Shown in pieces: positions 55,184-64,000 of a stretch of 64,000 nt of DNA. The notes below the pieces were generated by a model, which did no database searches, was not told where the DNA came from, and saw only the letters and a program-made list of their open reading frames with translations. This stretch comes from Berberis thunbergii (lineage: Eukaryota; Streptophyta; Magnoliopsida; Ranunculales; Berberidaceae): assembly GCA_003290165.1 (NCBI GenBank), contig QNQO01006964.1:88652-152651 (forward strand). The letters run 5' to 3'. Both the position numbers and the translations under genes were made by a program. Position 1 is the first letter of the stretch; the number at the start of each line of letters is the position of its first letter.

Positions 55184-55535
55184 GTTGGAGATGGAGAGAG
55201 CAAAATCGAAAATATGGGTTGTGCAGAAAGGAGGAAACCCAAGAGAGAGACTGGGTTTGAGTGAGAGAGGTTCCTCCTTTTTTCCCCAAAAATTTCGATT
55301 CCCTCTGTTTTTCATTTTTTTTTTAATCGACGCAGGAGCACGTGCGAAGGACGACGCAGGACCACGTGTCTGGGAGGGTCCGTCCCATAGGACGGGCTGC
55401 GTAGAATTTCTCAATTTTGTGAAGTTCGGTTCCCTCTCCGTACGTTGGGTGAACAAGATTTCCGAAAATAAACCTTGGTGGGTGCGTGTGTGCGTCGAAG
55501 AATAACACAAACTACACGCCACACACACCTTAATT

Positions 55536-57097
55536 CAGGGGGGTGTATTGTATATGGATTCTTATGGAATTGAAATAATTTTGAAAAGTCCACGGACTCT
55601 TTAAATTGTCCACGGACTTCTGATGATTCCTTAAATCCATAGACTTTTGCTACAGACTTTCTAGATATTTATGAAAATCCACGGACTTTGTATGAACGAC
55701 TTTTACAGATTTCTAATTATTTGCAAGATAAAAAAGAAGTTGGTACTGACATATCTCTAACAAACCAAATATATTAAACATTGGAGAACAAGACATGTAT
55801 CAAAAATAACCAGGCAGGTAATGACATAAAATCGCAATCCAACATTCAACAAATCAAATCATTCAACACAACCAAATTAAAAATCATCACTTGCAACATG
55901 AAATAACACATAGTATTTAACCTTATGCATATAAAAAGTATCAAACTACATGACTTAAAATCCAAATGGCCTATAACTTATTAGCTTTATGCATCCCTTT
56001 GTGCTCAAGTGATCCAGGGTAATGCAGTCAAAGCAATCGTGCGCAGATGCTCTAAAGGGACAATGTCGCATGACAAGCAATAAGTGCATAAGTTTCAAAG
56101 CACTTTTTTATGAAATTATGTAATTGTAGGAATAAAGTTTGAATGAAAACCTAGAAAATAATCCAAAATCATATACTCTTGCCACAACCAGTTATAATAC
56201 CCAAGTATGGAGTTGCTAGTTTTGATAAATGTTCATTGAGAATTACCATATCCACACATAACCCCCACCATGCTTATTACCTAACACATCCTATTAATAA
56301 CCCTCACCCCCTAGCGAGCACAAAAGATACGCTGCAATTTTCTTAATAGAAGTTTGTCGCTAGGCTTTCGTATTAGGAATCTAAAACCCTATAACTGCTA
56401 TGCTGAGAGTACCCATCGTTTCCCATTCCTAGTTGGCGTAAAGGTGTTAGATTAAACATACCAAACTAATGCTATAAAAAAAATGAGACGGAGTTGTATC
56501 GAAAGAAAGGGAAATGTAGAAAAGAAAGAAAGGGAAGTTATTTTCTCTCATCTTGTACGACACAAAGTTGGGATAAGGGAAATATGAGATTTAGCATGAG
56601 AAAATGCAGATGGATTGGCCTAACTTTGTTGTGGTGGCGACCCTCAAGTCTGCAGAGGCACAACTTGTTGAAGAGGGTGTGAAAATGGCTAGTCTTGATG
56701 AGAAGAAGAATGAGAAGAGACTAGTTACAGAGAATAAGAAGAAGATGTGATAAAAGGGAGGGAGACTTTTTTTCACCCTGAAATCTTTGATATGGAGGCT
56801 GGCAAACTATTGAACTTTGTTATTTATACCTAACACTACAAAGTCCATGAGAATCCATGATTTTCAAATCCATAAATATGAATGATATTTTGAATACCCT
56901 AAAACTTTTGTGGACTTTCTGAAATCCATATTGAATACCCTTAGACTTTGTGGATTTCGGAAAGACTTTTTAAAATCCTGATTGAATACCCCTAGACTTT
57001 TGTGGACTTTTTAAAATCCAAATTGAATACACTTGAATTTGCAGAATTCATGGAATTTATTAAATTGCCCAAAAATCCAGATACAATACGCCCCCTG
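55536..57097. mobile_element. TIR element immediately upstream of COG3
   Basis: The left end CAGGGGGGTGTATTGTATAT and the right end (opposite strand) CAGGGGGCGTATTGTATCTG pair well, and the subterminal parts are rich in AAGTCCACGGACTTT-like motifs on both sides. The inverted likeness continues a few bases outside (CTTAATT / CCTAATT), so exact ends and target duplication are unsettled. No transposase recognised. The right end is 191 bp before the COG3 ATG. Confidence 0.6.
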
Positions 57098-57287
57098 AAA
57101 TTAGGTTGAATGTTGAGAGATTTGATGACTTTTTCTAGTTGATGAGTTTAGGAAAGGGTCTGGCGTATTACCATTGACTGGTTTTCTTCGGTTTCTTTTG
57201 CAGCCTTGAAGATAGATCTTAGTTGATGTGCCCCTTCAGTCACGCAGTGTTTCAACTCATACGCAAAATAGTGCATTAGAGGCTTTA

Positions 57288-60200
57288 ATGGCGATCATGC
57301 CAAGCTCTAATCTGGAACTCTTCCCAGATTTGGAGCTATTTCCAAAGGCTATAACTTCGTTTTACTTGGGAGCAGGTACTCCACTTAAAAAAATCTCATT
57401 TTTTTTCAATTAGTTTATTTTTTTAATTGTTTTACAAACCTTATTTGTATGAAAGAAATTCTCTTTTGGTTCAATTTATTAGAATAATAAATCCTTTCAA
57501 ATGATGTAATGCATAGCGAATGTATTTAAACTTAGTGCTCATAGATAATCCTTTATTTGCTTAAATTCGTCTCTTCTCCTTCCATTCAACATGTATGGTT
57601 CTTATATCTTAGAAAACCTTCTAGGATTTAGTGATTTTCTTTGGCTGTGTAACTCTTTTGTTAATCAAAATTGGTTAAGGATGAAAATTTAATTGTCCTT
57701 CTTAATCACTGTTTGGGTTGGCTTTACTTGAAAAAATATGTAAAGGGTTATACTTGTCTTTGAGTTCAAAATCTGTGCAATGACCCATTTCATTTGGTTT
57801 CAAAATCCTTCTTTGGTACCCTTATGATCTAAGTTACCAAATTTGTATAGGAGCATTGAAAAGAAATGGATCAATAAACCACCATCCTTTTGCGTCTCCC
57901 GCTTTTCTTACGTTCACCGTGAATGCCCGTTTTTCTTTTTTGTTTAAGGAAAACTCCATGTAGTTAAGGCGCAAACTTAATTGGGGCCATAGTGAGACCA
58001 AGGTTCATGTTTCGTTTTTCGGTAAAAGTTTTGGTCCATCAAGAAATGGATAAATTTTAAGAAATAGTGTGAAAAATGTGAAAAAAATAAATAAAGAAAA
58101 GAAAAGAAAAGAAAAGAAAAGAAAGAGAAACAATGAAATTTAAAGGAATCAATTGATATCCACTAACTAAGCACACGAAACCATAATGGACACGTTAATA
58201 TGGTGTGAAAATTATTAATTTATGTACAAGCCAGACTCCTAGGATATGTTTGGTTGCATGGGTTCCATGGAACATGCGAATGAAAGGAGGTGGATATGAG
58301 GAGATACAAAAAGAGTAAAGTGAGGTTGTAAAGACATTACAATCTCATTTTTGTGGGAATCACACCCCTTCCTCCCCCTAAAGAATCCAATTCTCATATT
58401 TCATGAGAGAATATGAGAAAAAAATATGAGAACCTAGTTCCTATATTTTGTTAAAAGCTTATGGCACGCCATGATCACACTCTTGAAAGATCATTTGAGA
58501 TGACTTGCATTCTATGATTGAGTATGCTAGGTCTTCTAAGCCTAAGTTAGCTTTGTTAAATCTTCTAGGTAAGAAAGCATTGGAGCAACCTTCACAAGAG
58601 AAAACTTTGTTTCGTCAGTGAAAATTTGCGTGGCTGGAAAATTGTCGCAAAATTTTTTTTCTTCTAAAAATGTGAATTTGTTAAGTGAGTGTAATTGTCC
58701 AGGTGAAACTGAAAAATTCCTGAAAATTTGTGATTCTTTGAACAAAAAAAAACATGACCTGAAAACTTGGGCGCTTCCGTTTCAGTACCTTGAGAAAAGA
58801 AAAAAAATCTTAAAAAACTCATACCTTGGATCAGACTCAAAGGGGGATATCTTAGGCACACTCCTTTGTGTGCTTTGAGTGATTGGGCATGAGGAGCAAT
58901 GAGCTAAAGGCACCCGTCTCTTACCAAACCCTATTTTATACTTTTTTCATTCATGTGCTTCCATACTTTTCTTTAATAGTTTTAATTTTAAATTTTAATG
59001 AAATAACCACTTAATGTAAGAAAAGAAGGGCAGAATAATCTCTAAGGACTAGAGATATGGAGAATTAGGATTGTGAATCTTGTTTCACATTTGACATGGA
59101 TTACAATACAATTTGTTTTGTGGTGACCATGTATTTGACATTTTAGTTTGAAACCTTAGATGCAAGTTTGTTTCATAATCTCAGTGTTTATTTTTTATCT
59201 TGAAGAATTTCACACTTTTACATTTGTACTTTTATCATTGCTGAATTTGCATATTTTAGGTGTGTTTGGTTGCTTGGAAAAGAAACAATTTCCCGGGCAA
59301 TTAATTTTCCACTTGTTTGGTTTCAAAGCTAAAACTGGAAAACTTTGTCAACTCACGCCTTTCTCCCATGTTAGTGATAATTTTTGCCTAGCGCATCCGT
59401 AGCCACACACACTGTTAGATATAAACTTTACTAGTTAATGTTGTGTAGCTATCATGAAATATCAATGGTTGAAATGTTTATGATTGTTAAAAATGTATTT
59501 CATAGCTTGCTTATGAAAAATGTGATAATTATTCTTGTAATGTACCTTTTCTATTTTTCTCAAGTTTTTTCTAATTGGCATGAAAAAACTGTAGCTCCTT
59601 TGGCATGAAAAAATTGTGAGGACACTGTATATTGATCTTACATGGTTTACTATAGAAAGGGCTTTAGTTACTGTTCTAAGAGATAAAATCCTAACCTGAG
59701 TCACTTTTCAGATTGCTTCTTAAGTCTATTATCGAGCACTTCATTAGGAATCTCTCGCTCATCTAGTCTTTAAATTGTTGTTTGCAGAATGCACCATTAA
59801 CCGAGCAACAACAAGCTGCATTAGTATCCTTGTCCATGCTGTTGCAGAGAGACCATTTCCAGTCAATCTGGTGAGTATTCTACTTGTTTTATTGACCACA
59901 TCATGGTGATTTATGTGAAGGAAATAGCCTGAAGTCGTTGATGTCGGATATGGTATAAATTTAAGGCATGGATAAAGATACAAGTAACCTAGAAATAGAT
60001 AGTATATGAATGTCTTAATATAGCATCAAGAAATAAGAGGATGTCTAATTTAATATATTTGTGTAATTTCAATTACAAAACACTAGTAAAATAGTAAAAA
60101 ATATGACAATAGGAAGATAGAAATATCTGCTTTGTTGGTAGTAGGTTTGTCCTTCACACCTTTCTTGATATCAAACTTAAAACTGTAAGGTACTTTTGGA

Positions 60201-61437
60201 TATTTACACATTTGATAAGTTTCTGAAATTTTAGATTCTTGCACTTCAACTTGACCAATTTCAGAGTTGTATACTAACTCAGGATATCTGTGTGATTTCT
60301 ATTTGGATTAAAAAAAAGACTTTCGTCCTTTTTTCAGATTGGGATATTCTTGCACTCGTCACTAATTTCATCCCCTTTCAAGTCTGTCGTAACCAAACTA
60401 AAACAGACAACATGCATTAAACATATTAGTCTTAGGTATACTACTGAGTATTGACACAAAACTCTCTGACACCCTATAAATTTGATAAATGTAATCAAAT
60501 GGCTATGAGGAACTCAAAAGGGATGACCCAGAACTTGGTCATCTAATCAACAAGCTAACATGCATTACACACATTGATGTAGATTCTTTTATCCATTTTA
60601 CTATTTTTTTTTTCTTTTCTAACAATATGCCACACAAAGTGTAAATCGGATAAGATATCATAGTTTCTTCCTTGATGGTCTTCTTTTGCCTTCCACTTAA
60701 AACTTGTTACTTTCATGCTTAAATGTTCCTGGGTGAATACTCTTTTATATTTATTTCCTAAACATTTATGTTATCAACAATTGTCTGTTGCAGTGTCAAT
60801 ACCAGAACTCAGGGCAGGATAATGGTTGGTCAGTTTCCACAAATGGCAGGGCTTTGGAAGACTCCACGGCCATAGAAGCAGTTCTGGTCAACACACATCA
60901 GGTATGTTTTTGCATTTCTACTACTTATCATTGCTTTGGGATCTTTGTCTTTATTTTTTTTATTTTGTTGGTCATAGGATCTTTAGTTTTGAATTGAAGC
61001 TTACATGTACTGGGAGTAACTGTTAAACTTCTTGAAGTAGTGGACATTGTAACATGGACTCATATAATTTCTCACCTTTTGTTTTTTTTAGCCCTTTTCT
61101 GCATATGCATTTAGTCGGCTATTCTAAATCACACTTCATAAGCTTTGCCGTAGATCTCGAAAATAGGGATATGCAGGATATAGATAAATGTGAACATCCA
61201 GAACTAGCTTATAACTGGTCCAATATGTACTATGTTTAGCACATAAATATCTAATTCTCTAGGTTATGAAAATGTCATACTGATCAAAGTACTTTTATCC
61301 ACAGAAGAAAACCCCTTGTTTTTAATTGCATATTTTGCATTTCTTATGTTTTTTTATTATGTCGAACATGGTTAGCTACTGTAGCTTCTTGATGATGCCT
61401 CCTATGTTATTTTTGTTATATATATATATATTATATA

Positions 61438-61480
<43 letters not shown>

Positions 61481-63201
61481 TCTAGTTATTTCATTCTAGT
61501 TAATGATGATGACATGTGAAGCATCCTCAGGTTTCTAATTCATAAGTACTTATTTCTATCACGTCCTCTGCAGTTCTATAAGTGGTTTACATATCTTGAA
61601 TCAGCCATGAAGTCGGAGGTTAGTGCTACTGGATTTCTTGTTGGCAATGAAATGTTTTTCTAGTATGAGTTTATAGCTGTATCTGATCTATATGATTCTA
61701 CAAACAGACAGAGGAGCAGTATCGTCATTACGTAAGTACATTGACAGAACGGATACAGACATGTGACGATATTCTTCATCAGGTAAATATACTGTTCCTT
61801 CATCTGTACTTTTGGGAATTAGACAAGCGATCTTGTTTAAAATTTTGTATCGATTCCTATGAATTGTTTATTAAGTCAGCTAAACTTGATGTAGGTGGAT
61901 GAAACTCTTCACTTGTTTAATGAACTCCAACTGCAACATCAGGCAGTTGCAATGAAGACTAAAATTTTGCACGACTCATGCGACCGATTGGTATGGTACT
62001 GCTTGTGTTCTTATTTAATTATCATTTGTTTTTCACATGGAATACAAAATCACAGCTGCATGGTCCCACAGGTTTTGTTTATTTTCTTTTTTGGGGCAAA
62101 ATCAGAAGTGGTTATATTGATTACAGAAAACAACCAGAAACAAGGAAGTGAGTGTGGAACCCACAAAGAAATCTCAATAGAAACAACCAGAATGAAGGAC
62201 CGCTCGAACATGCACAAGCTGAGAGGAACTTCTCTGGTTTTCCGTGAAGCAGTTCCCTGTCTAGAAGTAATCTTATTCTTTTAGATGGTCAGAAGCTACT
62301 CCCTCCAAAGATCCTATTTCTCTCTTTGCAAAACAGTATGAACCCCTTTGAACCAAATCCACATCATAAGCTATTCAGTTGGCATTTAGATCACAATATG
62401 GGATTAGGGTAAACATGTCTTGGCAGTACTTCTTACGAAGAATTAACTGTAATACCATCTCAGACATTTAAGAAAAGAGTTAAAATTGTTTTTATCTGTG
62501 CATTGATTAGCTGTAATCATTCTCCCTAAGCCATGAGTTGCCGATTTTGAGGAAGAAAAGATATTGCTACCCATATGTCGTAGTTTAGTCCCCGACACCA
62601 AATCATTGGTGAGTTTCTTTACTGTTGGCCTCCACCCTTGTCACTCCTCTCCGCTTTCTTAACAGACTCCCTCCTTTTTTTCTTTTTTCTCTGGCTGCTA
62701 TTCTTTCCTTGTCCAGTTTGTCTCCCTGCCTCACCTTCGTGGGGATTCAACGAAAATCAGGAAAACACCCCATATTCGCCGCTCGTGGCGTTTTTTAGTT
62801 TGTAAATGAAATATGTAGATAGTTCTGAAAAAGGAAAAAAGAACAACAACCATTGAACAAAAGTATTACTTGGAAAAATAAAAAGAACAAAGAAAGCACA
62901 ATCTATTTCTTGACCATTTTTGCACATTTATGTTGAATGGAGATGTCCGCATGGGGATGGTGTGTATCCATGAGTAAACTTGTGTGATATCAAAGAATTG
63001 CTGACTTTTAATTCCCATAACTTGCACCAACTACTGTATAGCAGTTGAATAACTTTTCCTTTCTTCTCAGGGCGTTACTTCCATTTTTAGAATTAAAAGA
63101 AAATTGTTTATGTTGAATGACAGTTGATGGAGAAGCAAAGACTAATAGAGTTTGCAGAAGTGCTGCGGAGTGAGCTCAACTATTTTGATGAATTGGAGAA
63201 T
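57288..63201 (+). CDS. COG3: Conserved oligomeric Golgi complex subunit 3, 5' part (continues past window)
   Basis: Lobe-A subunit of the COG tether that acts in retrograde vesicle traffic at the Golgi. Exons: 57288-57375, 59788-59870, 60794-60902, 61574-61618, 61708-61782, 61895-61990, 63124-63201, all with GT-AG introns. Exons 3-7 read cleanly: [83 protein letters not shown]. Exons 1-2 hold the expected family residues ([36 protein letters not shown]) but in three different frames. The net shift is zero, so the frame from ATG 57288 stays open into exon 3. An AG at 57201-57202 suggests a 5' UTR intron. Further exons lie beyond 64000. Confidence 0.85.
57376..59787. other. COG3 intron 1, 2.4 kb
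   Basis: Contains an (AAAAG) run at 58096-58125 and two stretches opening with TGTTTGGTTGC (near 58245 and 59264), a common end of small plant DNA transposons, but without paired ends that I could fix. No gene seen. Confidence 0.5.
61416..61477. repeat. TA microsatellite in COG3 intron 3
   Basis: About 62 bp of TA dinucleotides with two single-base interruptions (ATATTATATA). Confidence 0.95.
61991..63123. other. COG3 intron 6, 1.1 kb
   Basis: No coding segment assigned. An open stretch on the plus strand continuing exon 6 to 62284 is intron read-through. A GC-richer, CT-rich patch lies at 62600-62790. Confidence 0.5.
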
Positions 63202-63289
63202 GTAAGGTTTGAGTACCATCTCATCACCATTTTGTTTGCTTTCTTTTTCTATTGGGAAAGCAAAAAGGGCCAATACGTTACTATCTATT

Positions 63290-63880
63290 ATGCAAGAAAT
63301 TAACGTATAGCATGTGGTGGAGACAATGACCAAAAGCAGCAGAAACAAAAGAGATAGCTATCAAAGAGGAAGGAGCCCAATTAAACATGAAAAATATTAG
63401 AATGATTTGCCTGAAGTTCATAAGCTTCTCCCTCTCCAAACATATACGAATTCTTGAACTGAAGGAAACCCACTGATCTAATTTATCATCATCATCACCG
63501 TCATTGCTATTAGTAATGTCCAAAAATCCGTGTATTCGTTTCTCTATAAAAGGCCACACAAGCACATGAGAAGCCCAGATCTACTCCTGCTGTCCCTAAT
63601 AATGTACAACTTTTCAAAATTCCAGTTGACATATCATTCCATAGCCGAACTCATAATTGGCCTATTGCATCTGCATTCAGTATAAGATTACCCCCGACTC
63701 TTTTCGTGAAGCTGCAGCTAATCAAAATAGGATCCATAGGATTTTGCTCTTTATTACACTTTACACAATACACATCTAGAAAGATGACAGTCCAAATGAA
63801 GAGGTTAATGAGTGGTGGGGTTCTGAACGTAAATTGTTGACGAAAAATGCCATGTCTATTTCTCTCATTAGCAAAGTCTG
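63290..63880 (-). pseudogene. Possible LINE zinc-binding (zf-RVT) fragment, in COG3 intron 7
   Basis: On the minus strand the sequence reads like the region after reverse transcriptase in plant L1 elements: a Cys-x-x-Cys segment, then LISCSFTKRV (compare HLFxxCxFxxxVW), then a weakly conserved tail. Frameshifts separate the pieces and no RT is in view. Low confidence. Confidence 0.3.
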
Positions 63881-64000
63881 AAAGAATGGAGAAGAAACTC
63901 TATACAGAAATCTACTGTTGTCCCAATCACAAGATCTTCTCCATGATATGCTTTTAGTTATGCAAATAAGTGAAATATAATGTGGAAAGAGGGAGATACA

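Larger units (their letters stand above)
48450..55412. mobile_element. Mutator-like (Pack-MULE-like) element with 1.35-kb TIRs carrying UXS pieces
   Basis: Left arm 48450-49795 and right arm 54062-55412 are inverted copies, roughly 95 percent alike with many small indels. Both ends read GAGAAATTCTACGCAGCCCG. Flanks are AATTTGTG (48442-48449) and AATTTTGTG (55413-55421), a probable 9-bp duplication with one T lost. Both arms hold UXS gene parts; the 4.27-kb spacer holds one further UXS exon and no transposase. Known: Pack-MULEs capture host gene pieces between long TIRs. Here the captured DNA lies in the arms themselves, so a transcript could fold into a 1.35-kb stem. Confidence 0.75.
54062..55412 (-). 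repeat. Right inverted arm
   Basis: Reverse complement of the left arm. Less decayed in exon 1. Its UXS intron runs on into the spacer towards a third UXS exon, so this side looks like the original capture and the left arm its inverted duplicate. Confidence 0.85.

Noticed and set aside
61895..62284. COG3 exon 6 read on to a 129-codon protein
   Set aside because: A clear GTATGG donor at 61991 and the continuing family match at 63124 show that the rest is intron.
1..64000. CRISPR array, bacterial operon, rRNA or intact tRNA gene
   Set aside because: No spaced direct repeats, no prokaryotic gene layout, no rRNA core sequences and no complete tRNA cloverleaf were found; the only tRNA-like parts are the SINE-like fragments near 47 kb.

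Overview
The window is nuclear DNA of a flowering plant, very likely a eudicot. It shows split genes with GT-AG introns, plant-type gene families (SIN3-like SNL, COG3, a plant NOT4-like RING protein, UDP-xylose synthase fragments), an Athila-type Ty3/gypsy element with a tRNA-Asp primer-binding site, an RTE-type LINE, hAT and Mutator-like elements, and AT-rich non-coding DNA. No species can be named from the sequence alone. Exon boundaries were placed by eye from splice sites plus remembered homology to Arabidopsis and Vitis family members.

Layout. (1) 1-811: last exon of a C4C4 RING gene (+). (2) 2467-38182: a whole SIN3-like co-repressor gene (SNL family) on the minus strand, convergent with the RING gene. 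I resolve 22 coding exons, about 1342 aa, with three PAH domains, the HDAC-interacting region and a Sin3a C-terminal region. Its introns hold most of the repeats: a 7-bp minisatellite, terminal-inverted-repeat (TIR) elements, a 13.5-kb young gypsy array nested in an old LTR element (all inside the 19-kb intron 10), and an RTE LINE. (3) 38.6-48.4 kb: an intergenic repeat zone with two hAT elements, SINE-like pieces and a hairpin MITE. (4) 48.45-55.41 kb: a 7-kb Mutator-like element whose 1.35-kb terminal inverted repeats both carry broken pieces of a UDP-glucuronate decarboxylase (UXS) gene. (5) 55.54-57.10 kb: a TIR element. (6) 57288 to beyond 63201: the 5' part of COG3 (+), running off the window.

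Most unusual items. (a) The gypsy element is a tandem LTR-internal-LTR-internal-LTR array inside one perfect 5-bp target duplication (GCCAC). The two outer LTRs, and the two internal regions, show no base substitutions against each other by eye, while the middle LTR carries six, which argues that the dimer existed before insertion. (b) The UXS-bearing inverted repeat could fold into a very long hairpin RNA against a Golgi nucleotide-sugar enzyme. (c) A hairpin MITE family with 9-bp target duplications is present three times; one copy lies in the SNL 3' UTR and one just past the RING gene's stop. (d) The SNL gene has a probable GC-AG intron and an unexplained reading-phase break between exons 13 and 14. 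(e) COG3 exons 1-2 carry frameshifts that cancel out, leaving an open frame with a scrambled N-terminus.

The host genes have no obvious joint function: transcriptional repression (SNL), probable ubiquitin-ligase or RNA regulation (RING), Golgi tethering (COG3). The shared theme is repeat insertion in introns and 3' ends. Single-base indels recur, so assembly error must be kept in mind for every frameshift claim.
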